Shown here piece after piece: positions 40,260-48,102 of a stretch of DNA of 64,000 nt. The position numbers were made by a program, and so were the translations under genes. Source of the DNA: Sphingobium fontiphilum (GTDB lineage: Bacteria > Pseudomonadota > Alphaproteobacteria > Sphingomonadales > Sphingomonadaceae); assembly GCF_014196635.1 (NCBI RefSeq), contig NZ_JACIEB010000001.1, positions 620,001 through 684,000 on the forward strand, in the 5' to 3' direction. The notes under the pieces were generated by a model, which saw nothing but the letters and a program-made list of their open reading frames with translations, had not been told where the DNA came from and did no database searches. The stretch's first letter is position 1. Every line of letters begins with the position of its first letter.

Positions 40260-40943
40260 TCAGAAGCGGCCATCTTCCTTCTGCGCCAGCCTGTTCCCAG
40301 TGGCCAGCGTCTGCACGACGAACAGGACGATCAGGATTGCGCCCACCGCGCCGACAAAAATGTCAAAGCCCGACCATCGACCAAACAGCCCCGGCCCCGT
40401 GCCCAGCACCATCATCATGATCGTCATGCCGATCAGCATCAACCGCAATTCGGTTGGCCCGGCAGACAGATAGGACAGCTTGAACTCGCCGATGACACGC
40501 GCTGACAAATAGGCATGGATCGACAGCAGCAGATAACCCGCCAGGGCGATCATCGCGACGTCCATCGTCACAAAGGGGCTGAGCCCAATGCCCGCCAGGA
40601 TCAGCAGCGTGGCGAGCCCATCGCAGCTATGGTCGATGAAATAGCCATAGGCCGGCCGTTCGACATGCCGAAAGCGCGCCAGGCTGCCATCCATGGAGTC
40701 GCCAAACCATTGGACGACATAACCCAGGATCGCCAGCAGCAGCCAGGCCGATCCGATATTGCTGGCGACATAACCCGCAAAGATCATGCCCGCGCCGACC
40801 ATGCCTATGCTGGTCAGCACATCGGGCGTGACCCAGGCCGGCATCCGGCCGCACAACCAGTTGAGCAGCCGCCGCTCGCTGGCCGCCAGCCAATTTTGCT
40901 GAATGCGGTCCAGCTTGTTCGCCGTCGGTCTTTGATTTGTCAT
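40260..40943 (-). CDS. CDP-alcohol phosphatidyltransferase family membrane protein
   Basis: 227 residues with about six membrane helices. The family motif D-x2-D-G-x2-A-R-xn-G-x3-D-x3-D is seen in DSMDGSLARF..GYFIDHSCD (residues 82-106), with nine rather than the usual eight residues between AR and G. Such enzymes transfer a phosphatidyl group from a CDP-lipid to an alcohol such as glycerol phosphate, inositol or choline. The acceptor cannot be told. Its ATG lies in the stop of a 27-codon upstream ORF (ATGA). Confidence 0.85.
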   Translation of the reverse strand: MTNQRPTANKLDRIQQNWLAASERRLLNWLCGRMPAWVTPDVLTSIGMVGAGMIFAGYVASNIGSAWLLLAILGYVVQWFGDSMDGSLARFRHVERPAYGYFIDHSCDGLATLLILAGIGLSPFVTMDVAMIALAGYLLLSIHAYLSARVIGEFKLSYLSAGPTELRLMLIGMTIMMMVLGTGPGLFGRWSGFDIFVGAVGAILIVLFVVQTLATGNRLAQKEDGRF

Positions 40944-41023
40944 AATCTCTCATGCAGAAGTGTCGCCCACGCGGCAAGCGATACGACGGCGACCAGCGCG
41001 ATCAGCGGAACGAACCGGCTCAT
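40940..41023 (-). CDS. Putative 27-residue membrane microprotein upstream of phosphatidyltransferase
   Basis: ATG 41023 opens a 27-codon ORF whose peptide MSRFVPLIALVAVVSLAAWA continues to a TLLHERL end. The hydrophobic core of about 15 residues between charged ends is the layout of a single-span small membrane protein. Its stop overlaps the phosphatidyltransferase start in an ATGA. No good Shine-Dalgarno is seen, so translation is unproven. It may be a leader peptide for coupling rather than a stable protein. Confidence 0.45.
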   Translation of the reverse strand: MSRFVPLIALVAVVSLAAWATLLHERL

Positions 41024-41142
41024 TTGCCAGACGAAACCATGTCAGATCGCGGAACGAACCGTTTCCGGTTGCAACTCTGGAACAATTGCCACAGCCATCA
41101 TATTCTGCCCTTTGCCCATCAGCGTTTTGGAGTCTCCTGCTC

Positions 41143-41766
41143 ATGCGTCAATTTCTCATCCCCGCCGCCGCCCTGATCGCCATCGCTGGCGGCACCGCCC
41201 TTGTCGCGCAAATGCCTACCGCCGCCCCCGGCACGAAAGACGTCGCGAAAGTCAGCGGCGGCGCCTACACGATCGATGGCGGCCACACCCAGGTCGTATT
41301 CGCCTGGGACCATATGGGCTTCACCAACAATATGGGCACCATCGCCGAACCCACTGGCACGCTGACGCTGGACAAGGCGAACCCGGCCGCGTCCAAGGTG
41401 TCGGTCGAATTTCCTGTCGCCAATCTGCGCACCGGCGTCGCCGAGCTGGACGAGCATCTGATGAAGGCGGATTTCTTCGACGCCACCAAATTCCCCACCG
41501 CGACCTTCGTATCGACCAGCGTCAAGCCTGACGGCGCGACCGGCGCCGACATCACCGGCAACCTCACCATCAAGGGCGTGACCAAGCCAGTGACGCTGGA
41601 TGCCGAATTCTATGGCGCGGGCGTTCAGCCGATGAGCAAGAAGGAAAATATCGGCTTCATCGCGACGACGGCGATCAAGCGCAGCGAATTCGGCATGGGC
41701 TATGGCGTGCCGATGGTCGGCGACGCGATCGAGCTCAAGATCATCGCCGGCTTCGAAAAGCAATAA
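41143..41766 (+). CDS. YceI-family periplasmic protein
   Basis: 207 residues. Signal peptide (about 1-22) followed by a lipocalin-like YceI domain (about 40-205; TIDGGHTQVVFAWDHMGFTN..GNLTIKGVTKPVTL), which binds polyisoprenoid-type lipids in structurally known members. A long in-frame extension to 40960 was rejected as it gives no domain and would overlap the region of the divergent microprotein. A terminator follows 26 nt after the stop. Confidence 0.9.
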   Translation: MRQFLIPAAALIAIAGGTALVAQMPTAAPGTKDVAKVSGGAYTIDGGHTQVVFAWDHMGFTNNMGTIAEPTGTLTLDKANPAASKVSVEFPVANLRTGVAELDEHLMKADFFDATKFPTATFVSTSVKPDGATGADITGNLTIKGVTKPVTLDAEFYGAGVQPMSKKENIGFIATTAIKRSEFGMGYGVPMVGDAIELKIIAGFEKQ

Positions 41767-41792
41767 GTCTGCGGCCTGTCATTGCCATTTGG

Positions 41793-41823
41793 ACAGGGCC
41801 GGCTTGCGCGCCGGCCCTGTTTT
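41793..41823 (+). terminator. Rho-independent terminator after yceI
   Basis: ACAGGGCCGGC (41793-41803) and GCCGGCCCTGT (41810-41820) form a perfect 11-bp stem followed by TTTT. It separates yceI from the leuA leader that begins at 41842. Confidence 0.85.
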
Positions 41824-41841
41824 GCGTATGGACGGCCCATC

Positions 41842-41889
41842 ATGCAGCAGCGTTCGCTTCTTCCCCTGCTACGACTTACACGCCCTTAG
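41842..41889 (+). CDS. leuL: leuA leader peptide (Leu-rich)
   Basis: A 15-codon ORF, MQQRSLLPLLRLTRP, ending TAG, with five Leu codons (CTT CTT, CTG CTA, CTT) in seven positions. It lies in the otherwise empty 245-nt region before leuA, and its stop is in the left arm of a large inverted repeat. This is the layout of ribosome-mediated attenuation leaders known for leu and ilv operons in proteobacteria: stalling at Leu codons would change downstream pairing. The upstream ribosome site is weak, so translation is inferred from codon content. Confidence 0.7.
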   Translation: MQQRSLLPLLRLTRP

Positions 41890-41942
41890 GCGTGGTTTTT
41901 CGGCTGCCTTTCGACTATGGGCAGCGCCGATCCGCCTAAGGG
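41883..41942 (+). promoter_or_regulatory. Attenuator-like stem-loop before leuA
   Basis: CCCTTAGGCG (41883-41892) and CGCCTAAGGG (41933-41942) form a perfect 10-bp outer stem; GCTGCC/GGCAGC (41903-41908 with 41920-41925) forms an inner stem. The leader peptide stop codon lies in the left outer arm, so a ribosome at the stop would open the outer stem. A second small hairpin CGAAGC/GCTTCG (41969-41989) follows. No T tract was found after either, so the exact terminator is unclear. Confidence 0.6.
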
Positions 41943-42011
41943 CACTCATCGCAGTCCAGTCGTTACCACGAAGCCGAACCCGCGCTTCGTCGCAGGAAGT
42001 AGTTTGATACC

Positions 42012-43682
42012 ATGATGTTGACCGACCCTTCGCAGAAATATCGCCCTTTCCCCCAGGTGGACCTGCCCGACCGGCAGTGGCCCAGCCGCGTCATCACCGC
42101 GCCGCCGCGCTGGCTGTCGACCGATCTGCGCGACGGCAATCAGGCGCTGATCGACCCGATGAACGCGGAAAAAAAGACCCGCTTCTTCGATCTGCTGCTC
42201 AAGGTCGGCGTCAAGGAGATCGAGGTCGGCTTCCCCTCCGCCGGAGCGACCGAATTCGACTTCATCAGCGGTCTGGTGAAAAACGGGCGCATCCCCGACG
42301 ATGTCTTCGTCCAGGTGCTGACACAGGCGCGCGAAGACCTGATCGCCACCACCTTTGAATCGCTGCGCGGCGCGAAACAGGCGATCGTTCATGTCTACAA
42401 CGCCGTGTCGCCCGCATGGCGCAACATCGTGTTCCAGATGGAACGGCCGCAGATCAAGGAGATCGCGATAAACGCGGCGAAGCTGCTGCGCGACAATGCC
42501 GCGGCCCAGCCGAACACCGACTGGCATTTCGAATATAGCCCCGAAACCTTCTCCACGGCGGAACTGGATTTCAGCCTGGAATGTTGCGAAGCGGTGATGG
42601 ACATTTTGATGCCCACGCCCGAAAAACCGCTGATCCTGAACCTGCCTGCAACGGTCGAGGCGGCGACGCCCAATATCTACGCCGACCAGATCGAATGGAT
42701 GTGCCGTCACATCTCGCGCCGCGACAGCGTGGTCATCTCGCTCCATCCCCATAACGACCGGGGCACCGGCGTCGCCGCCGCTGAACTCGGCCTGATGGCG
42801 GGCGCGGATCGGGTCGAGGGCTGCCTGTTCGGCAATGGCGAGCGCACCGGCAATTGCGACATCGTGACCGTCGCGCTCAACATGTATACGCAAGGGATCA
42901 ACCCCGCGCTCGACTTCAGCGACATCGACGAAGTCATCCAGACGGTCGAATATTGCAACCAGTTGCCGGTCCATCCGCGCCATCCCTATGCCGGGGAACT
43001 GGTGTTCACCGCTTTTTCGGGCAGCCATCAGGATGCGATCAAGAAGGGCTTCGCCGCGCAGGAAGCGCGCAACGACCTGATCTGGAACGTCCCCTATCTG
43101 CCCATCGACCCCAAGGATCTGGGCCGCGATTATGAAGCGGTGATCCGCGTCAATTCGCAGTCGGGCAAGGGCGGCGTGGCCTGGGTGCTGCAACAGGACA
43201 AGGGGCTGAAACTGCCCAAGCGGATGCAGGCCGATTTCTCCAAGGTGGTGCAGGCGCTCGCCGATGAAAGCAGCCGCGAGCTCAACGCCGCCGACATCTG
43301 GGCCGCGTTCGAGGCGCATTATTGCCTGGGCGCTGACCAGCCCTACAAGCTGCTCGACTATAGCGAGAGCGGCAGTGCGGGCGACCGCATCTTCGTGGGC
43401 AAGATCGGCCATGACGGCGGCGAACGCTCGATCTCCGGGCGCGGCAACGGCCTCATCTCCAGCGTGCTGGCCGCGCTGCGCGACGAACTGGGCGTGGACC
43501 TGGAGGTCGCCGACTATAGCGAGCACGCCATCGGCGCGGGGACAAACGTCAACGCCGCCGCCTATGTCGAATGCCGCACGCCCGACGGCCGCACCGTGTT
43601 CGGCATCGGCCTGGACAGCGACATCGCCACCGCGTCGGTGCAAGCCGTCCTCTCCGCCGCCAACGGTCTGGCGCGGGGTTAA
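42012..43682 (+). CDS. leuA: 2-isopropylmalate synthase
   Basis: 556 residues, the longer LeuA form with RRYQ-type N terminus ([19 protein letters not shown]). It condenses acetyl-CoA with 2-ketoisovalerate, the first step of leucine synthesis. The metal and catalytic signature is [15 protein letters not shown] near residue 36, and [17 protein letters not shown] near 240 holds the His-x-His ligands. The C-terminal LeuA dimer domain (about 435-556) mediates feedback inhibition by leucine. AGGAAG lies about 14 nt before two consecutive ATGs. It stands apart from ilvC and behind its own leader. Confidence 0.95.
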   Translation: MMLTDPSQKYRPFPQVDLPDRQWPSRVITAPPRWLSTDLRDGNQALIDPMNAEKKTRFFDLLLKVGVKEIEVGFPSAGATEFDFISGLVKNGRIPDDVFVQVLTQAREDLIATTFESLRGAKQAIVHVYNAVSPAWRNIVFQMERPQIKEIAINAAKLLRDNAAAQPNTDWHFEYSPETFSTAELDFSLECCEAVMDILMPTPEKPLILNLPATVEAATPNIYADQIEWMCRHISRRDSVVISLHPHNDRGTGVAAAELGLMAGADRVEGCLFGNGERTGNCDIVTVALNMYTQGINPALDFSDIDEVIQTVEYCNQLPVHPRHPYAGELVFTAFSGSHQDAIKKGFAAQEARNDLIWNVPYLPIDPKDLGRDYEAVIRVNSQSGKGGVAWVLQQDKGLKLPKRMQADFSKVVQALADESSRELNAADIWAAFEAHYCLGADQPYKLLDYSESGSAGDRIFVGKIGHDGGERSISGRGNGLISSVLAALRDELGVDLEVADYSEHAIGAGTNVNAAAYVECRTPDGRTVFGIGLDSDIATASVQAVLSAANGLARG

Positions 43683-43737
43683 CAGCCGCCGCATGGCGCG
43701 TATCGCCCAGTCCCATGGCATCGGGTGATACGCAAAA

Positions 43738-43756
43738 ACCGTTTGCACAAACTGGT
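43738..43756. promoter_or_regulatory. Dyad upstream of the GbsR/MarR gene (distal)
   Basis: ACC-GTTTG-CA-CAAAC-T-GGT is an interrupted inverted repeat 38-56 nt before the regulator start. With the next dyad it makes the kind of operator array expected for an autoregulated winged-helix repressor. Confidence 0.35.
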
Positions 43757-43767
43757 CATTTCCGTTA

Positions 43768-43785
43768 TTTCTGTTTTTACAGAAA
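43768..43785. promoter_or_regulatory. Putative operator overlapping the ribosome site of the GbsR/MarR gene
   Basis: TTTCTGT-TTTT-ACAGAAA is a perfect 7-bp inverted repeat immediately before the regulator's start, touching AAGGA. It is AT-rich in a GC-rich genome and is a good candidate autoregulatory site. Confidence 0.5.
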
Positions 43786-43793
43786 GGAACGCC

Positions 43794-44339
43794 ATGCCGC
43801 TGCTAGACCATCCCGATGCCAAGGCGTTTTTGCTCCACTGGGGTGAGATGGGCACGCAATGGGGCGTCAACCGCTCGGTCGGCCAGATCCACGCCCTGCT
43901 TTATCTCTCCAATCACCCCTTGCCCGCCGACGAGATCGTCGATCAACTGGGCCTTGCCCGATCCAATGTCTCGACCGCGCTCAAGGAATTGCAATCCTAT
44001 TCCATCGTTCGCCGCGTTCATGTCGAAGGCGACCGGCGCGACCATTTCGTGGCGGAACTCGATCCTTGGGATATGCTCCTCCACATCGCGGCCGAACGCA
44101 AACGGCGTGAGATCGACCCGACCATCGCGCTGATGGGGGAACTGGCCGCCCGCCTTGCAAAAGATGGTCATGTCGCGCCCCATATACGCGAACGCATCAC
44201 GCGCATGCACGAATTCCTCTCGACGCTGGGCAACTGGTATGAACAGGTCCGCGTCCTCCCCAAGCCCACGCTCGTCGCCCTGATGAAACTTGGCGGCAAG
44301 ATCGCCCGCTTTCTGCCGGGTGGAAAGAAGACGGACTAA
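43794..44339 (+). CDS. GbsR/MarR-type transcriptional regulator
   Basis: 181 residues with a winged helix-turn-helix at about 20-85 (PLPADEIVDQLGLARSNVSTALKELQSYSIVRRV) and a helical C-terminal half for dimerisation. The GbsR subfamily includes repressors of osmoprotectant and of membrane-stress genes. ATG 43794 has AAGGAA 5 nt upstream; an extension of 23 codons lacks domain and site. It stands 55 nt before a membrane protein gene on the same strand that it probably controls. Confidence 0.85.
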   Translation: MPLLDHPDAKAFLLHWGEMGTQWGVNRSVGQIHALLYLSNHPLPADEIVDQLGLARSNVSTALKELQSYSIVRRVHVEGDRRDHFVAELDPWDMLLHIAAERKRREIDPTIALMGELAARLAKDGHVAPHIRERITRMHEFLSTLGNWYEQVRVLPKPTLVALMKLGGKIARFLPGGKKTD

Positions 44340-44394
44340 GCCGTAGCCCCTTACCGCAACCATCCTGCGTTCACCAAATTCGGAGATTTCAGTA

Positions 44395-45390
44395 ATGTCA
44401 GATGGTAACGATGCACATGGGTTGAGCGCAGTCCGCAGACGCATCGCGACGCTCCGAATTCTGGGGGCCATCGCTACTGCTTTTGCCTTTACGGTGGGCG
44501 TGTATCTCTTGCTCGAAGCATTGCGACCGGCGTCCGGCCTTATCAGTTTCACTTTCTTGCTGGTTCTGCCTGCCGCCGTCACAGCCTTCGTCAGCTTCGT
44601 CGGCGATCCGATGGCCGAACGAAATCGCGCCTATTACATGACCATGCCGCTCTGGTTGCTCGGGGTTTTGATCCTCCTCTCCATTCCGGTATTGAAGGAA
44701 GGGGTAATCTGCGTCGTCATGCTGTCTCCGCTTTGGCTTGCGAGCGGCATGGCCGGTGCCTACGCAACCTATCGCTTGCGCGGCCGCGCCGGAGATGGTG
44801 GTACCTATTGCATGGCGGTGCTTGCTCTGCCTTTGATCGCGATGCAGGTTGAACCGATGATCCCTCTGCCGCAAGCGACGGCGACCGTTAGTCGTTCCAT
44901 TGTCGTGAACGCTACCCCGGCGGAAATCTGGCCGTTGCTCCGTGGCATTCCTGATGTGCGTCCGGGTGAGGGAGCCTGGACCTTTACTCAGGATGTACTT
45001 GGCGTGCCGCGACCGATCGGCGCGCATATGCTTGGCGAAGGCATTGGTGCGACTCGCCTCGCCAACTGGGGTCGGCAGGTGCGTTTCGCCGAACATATTG
45101 TCGACTGGCAGCCGGACCGGAGCATCGGTTGGCGGTTCGACTTTCGTGGCCTCGACGCATGGCAGTTCACTGACCGGCACCTGATGCCCGACAGCCGTTA
45201 TTTCAAGGTGACGACCGGCGGCTATCATATGGAGCGGATCGGGAACCGCCGGACCCGCGTTACCATCTACACCGATTACTGGATGCAGACCCCGGTCAAC
45301 GCCTATTCCCGACTGTGGGGCGAACTGTTCCTGGGAGATATTGAAAACAATCTGCTCGCCCTGATCCGCCAGCGCGCTGAGGCGCACTGA
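44395..45390 (+). CDS. Membrane protein with C-terminal START/SRPBCC-like domain
   Basis: 331 residues. Four or five hydrophobic helices (about residues 20-150) precede a cytoplasmic or periplasmic domain (about 165-331) starting TVSRSIVVNATPAEIWPLL, the usual first strand and helix of SRPBCC ligand-binding domains. GGAGA lies about 8 nt before the ATG. The arrangement with the GbsR regulator upstream suggests a two-gene transcriptional unit. GC content is noticeably lower than in its neighbours, hinting at transfer. Function unknown. Confidence 0.75.
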   Translation: MSDGNDAHGLSAVRRRIATLRILGAIATAFAFTVGVYLLLEALRPASGLISFTFLLVLPAAVTAFVSFVGDPMAERNRAYYMTMPLWLLGVLILLSIPVLKEGVICVVMLSPLWLASGMAGAYATYRLRGRAGDGGTYCMAVLALPLIAMQVEPMIPLPQATATVSRSIVVNATPAEIWPLLRGIPDVRPGEGAWTFTQDVLGVPRPIGAHMLGEGIGATRLANWGRQVRFAEHIVDWQPDRSIGWRFDFRGLDAWQFTDRHLMPDSRYFKVTTGGYHMERIGNRRTRVTIYTDYWMQTPVNAYSRLWGELFLGDIENNLLALIRQRAEAH

Positions 45391-45481
45391 TCCGTCCCAT
45401 ATATCTTGCCTCGGACGTTGATATGGCCCACTGACAGCCGCCGACACTAAATCGGCAAAATATTGCGAAGCTAGATTGAGC

Positions 45482-46837
45482 ATGACCAACCACGACATCC
45501 ACATCATCGGCGGGGGCCTTGCGGGCACGGAGGCGGCCTGGCAGCTGGCGCAGGCGGGGGTGAAGGTGCGCCTGTCGGAAATGCGTGGGTCGGGTGCGGC
45601 GGGGGGTGACATGACGCCCGCGCACCAGACGCAGGGGCTTGCCGAACTGGTCTGTTCCAACAGCTTCCGATCCGATGACGCGGACAAGAACGCCGTGGGC
45701 CTGCTGCATCAGGAAATGCGGCGGCTGGGCTCGCTCATCATGGCGCAGGCGGAACCGGCCAAGGTGCCCGCCGGGTCGGCGCTGGCGGTCGACCGCCATG
45801 TGTTTTCAGACGGCGTGACCGCCGCGCTCGCCGCCCATCCCAACATCACCATCGTGCGGGAACGCATCGACGCGCTGCCGACGCAGGGCATGACCATCGT
45901 CGCCACCGGCCCGCTGACCGCCCCGGCGCTTGCGACAAGCATCGGCGAAGCGGCGGGCATGGAGCATCTCGCCTTTTTCGACGCCATCGCGCCGGTCATC
46001 CATCATGACAGCATCGACATGGACAAATGCTGGATGGCCAATCGCTGGGACAAGATCGGCCCCGGCGGCGGCGAGGGCAAGGATTATATCAATTGCCCGA
46101 TGACCAAGGACCAGTATCAGGCCTTCGTCCAGGGACTGCTCGACGGCGAGAAGACCGAGTTCAAGCAATGGGAGACCAACACCCCCTATTTCGAAGGCTG
46201 CATGCCGATCGAGGTGATGGCGTCGCGCGGGCCGGAAACGCTGCGCCATGGACCGATGAAGCCGATGGGGCTGGACGATCCGCGCACCGGCCGCTGGCCC
46301 TATGCGGTGGTGCAATTGCGGCAGGACAACGCCAGCGGCACATTGTGGAACATGGTCGGTTTCCAGACCAAGCTGAAACATGGCGCGCAGGTCGATCTGT
46401 TCCGCACCATCCCCGGCCTTGAAAAGGCGGAGTTCGCGCGGCTGGGCGGGCTGCACCGCAACACCTTCATCCGGTCGCCCCAGTTGCTGGACGCGACCCT
46501 GCGCCTGAAAAGCGCGCCCCATATCCGCTTCGCCGGGCAAATGACGGGGTGCGAAGGCTATGTCGAAAGCGCCGCCATCGGCCTGCTCGCCGGGCGCTTC
46601 GCCGCCGCCGAATTGCTGGGTAAGCCGCTGGCCCCACCCCCGGCTGATACGGCGCTGGGCGCGCTGCTCGGCCATGTCACGGGCAATGTCGCGACCGCCG
46701 ACTATCAGCCGATGAACGTCAATTTCGGCCTGTTCCCACCGCTGGACGACGTGAAGAAGAAGCAACGCAAGGAAGCCTATACCGCCCGCGCCCGCGCGTC
46801 GCTTGGCCAATGGCTGGGTGAAATGGCAATCGCCTGA
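45482..46837 (+). CDS. trmFO: tRNA (uracil-5-)-methyltransferase TrmFO, folate-dependent
   Basis: 451 residues. It uses methylenetetrahydrofolate and FAD to methylate U54 of tRNA. FAD motif [14 protein letters not shown] near residue 10, NSFRSD near 60, and [22 protein letters not shown] near 185 are all characteristic of TrmFO rather than of GidA. The ATG at 45482 is used, a TTG two codons upstream being possible; the ribosome site is weak. It is convergent with the EF-hand gene 7 nt away. Confidence 0.93.
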   Translation: MTNHDIHIIGGGLAGTEAAWQLAQAGVKVRLSEMRGSGAAGGDMTPAHQTQGLAELVCSNSFRSDDADKNAVGLLHQEMRRLGSLIMAQAEPAKVPAGSALAVDRHVFSDGVTAALAAHPNITIVRERIDALPTQGMTIVATGPLTAPALATSIGEAAGMEHLAFFDAIAPVIHHDSIDMDKCWMANRWDKIGPGGGEGKDYINCPMTKDQYQAFVQGLLDGEKTEFKQWETNTPYFEGCMPIEVMASRGPETLRHGPMKPMGLDDPRTGRWPYAVVQLRQDNASGTLWNMVGFQTKLKHGAQVDLFRTIPGLEKAEFARLGGLHRNTFIRSPQLLDATLRLKSAPHIRFAGQMTGCEGYVESAAIGLLAGRFAAAELLGKPLAPPPADTALGALLGHVTGNVATADYQPMNVNFGLFPPLDDVKKKQRKEAYTARARASLGQWLGEMAIA

Positions 46838-46843
46838 CGCTGG

Positions 46844-47308
46844 TCAGCATTTGCACTTCGCCCTGACCACCCGCTTGGGCGCGGTGGCGGCGAACTCCGC
46901 CGGGGTCAGGCGGCCGTCGCCATCGGCATCGGCCTTGCCGAAACGATCCGATGTAGCGACCGCCCATTCCTCGAAGGACAGCAGGTTGTCGCGGTCCTTG
47001 TCCAGCGCCTTGAACGCCTTTACCCGGCTGCCCATCATCTCAATGCGGGTGATCGCGCCGTCGCGATTGCGGTCGTAGCGGGCAAAGCGTCTCTGCTCGC
47101 GGTTTTGCGCCATCGCCCCCTGTTCTTGCGGCAAGGCATCGCCCACCGCATCAGGATCGCCCTCGGGCAGCGCCTCAATCGGCGGCGGAGGAGGAGGCGC
47201 GAAGGCGGCGGCGGGCGCCGCGTCGCTCTCAGCGCGCCCCTGCCACCAGAACAGGCCGCCCGCCACCGCCATCAGGGTGATGATCGCGCCCGCCAGCAAT
47301 CGCCCCAT
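46844..47308 (-). CDS. EF-hand calcium-binding protein, membrane-anchored
   Basis: 154 residues. An N-terminal helix (residues 5-22, LAGAIITLMAVAGGLFWW) is a signal or anchor; a proline run (42-47) follows, then three EF-hand loops: DRNRDGAITRIE (about 78), DKDRDNLLSFEE (about 102) and DADGDGRLTPAE (about 125). The middle loop has Asn for the usual Gly. It ends CKC. The GGGGGGCAGCC before ATG serves as ribosome site. It is 15 nt downstream of the phytoene-synthase-like gene and is probably cotranscribed. Confidence 0.85.
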   Translation of the reverse strand: MGRLLAGAIITLMAVAGGLFWWQGRAESDAAPAAAFAPPPPPPIEALPEGDPDAVGDALPQEQGAMAQNREQRRFARYDRNRDGAITRIEMMGSRVKAFKALDKDRDNLLSFEEWAVATSDRFGKADADGDGRLTPAEFAATAPKRVVRAKCKC

Positions 47309-47323
47309 GGCTGCCCCCCATGC

Positions 47324-47965
47324 CTAATATTTCGACCAGATCAGCCATAATAGTTGCAGATAGAGCCGGGGCGTCAAGCGCGCCGACGCCGCCCGCCCGC
47401 GCCGCACATCATAACGGGCAAGGCCATAGGCGATCCGCATCGCGGCCCATTCCCTAGGCCAGTCGGGGCGCTCGCCCAGCTTGTGGCGCGCGGCCAGCGC
47501 AATCGCATCGGCCGCCAGAGTTTCATCGGCGGTATGGGCCGACAAATCCCACAGCGCCCACACGGCCCCCGCTTGCACCAGCCAGCCGGGGACATCATCG
47601 CGTCCCGCCAGCGCGCGAAACAGTCCGCCCCCACGCCCGGCGGCATAGGTGTCCAGATCGACGTCCCCCAGCAACGCCTCCCACCCGTCGATCAGATGGT
47701 CGAGCCCGGCTGGCGGCAGCATGGCGGCGGCATGGAGCGCCTCGACCAGCGGCTCCCCCTGCCCCTTTGCTCCGCTCGCATCGGTCAGGGCGTCATACCA
47801 CCAGGTCAGCTTGATCTGGCCGATGGCCGGCTCGCTGCTTTTGGCGACCAGCATCGCCAGCCGCGCATCCAGCGCCCACACCAACCGATGCCGCGCCGCA
47901 TCTCGCCCGGCATGGGCGCAGAGCAGGCGCGGAACCGGCCCTATCTCATCCCATAAATCGCTCAT
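47324..47965 (-). CDS. Short squalene/phytoene-synthase-family protein
   Basis: 213 residues versus about 280-310 for typical family members. QIKLTWWYDALTD near residue 50 aligns with the conserved RLAWWREE helix of isoprenyl head-to-head synthases, and DALTD has D-x3-D spacing. The second Asp-rich motif of catalytic members is not recognisable. It may be a non-catalytic homologue like the mitochondrial assembly factor NDUFAF6 rather than a carotenoid enzyme. No crt genes are nearby. Confidence 0.7.
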   Translation of the reverse strand: MSDLWDEIGPVPRLLCAHAGRDAARHRLVWALDARLAMLVAKSSEPAIGQIKLTWWYDALTDASGAKGQGEPLVEALHAAAMLPPAGLDHLIDGWEALLGDVDLDTYAAGRGGGLFRALAGRDDVPGWLVQAGAVWALWDLSAHTADETLAADAIALAARHKLGERPDWPREWAAMRIAYGLARYDVRRGRAASARLTPRLYLQLLWLIWSKY

Positions 47966-48001
47966 CCCCGGCTTTCGCGGATCAGCGAGGTTATCAGCAT
48001 T

Positions 48002-48009
48002 TTAACCAT
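48002..48009 (+). promoter_or_regulatory. CtrA-like half-site before the TadG-like operon
   Basis: TTAACCAT, 94 nt upstream of the first gene, equals the half-site before the Sel1-SPOR gene (33369). Pilus genes are known CtrA targets in Caulobacter, so a cell-cycle link is reasonable but unproven. Confidence 0.35.
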
Positions 48010-48102
48010 CATCCTCATACACATCCTAACCAGTGCGCCTGCATAGGCGAAAATGCCGCCCGGTCCATGTTTCGGGGGATTTTGGGCGCAGTTATTGGGT
48101 GA

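Noticed and set aside
41946..43748. A 600-codon minus-strand ORF opposite leuA.
   Set aside because: Antisense shadow of leuA.
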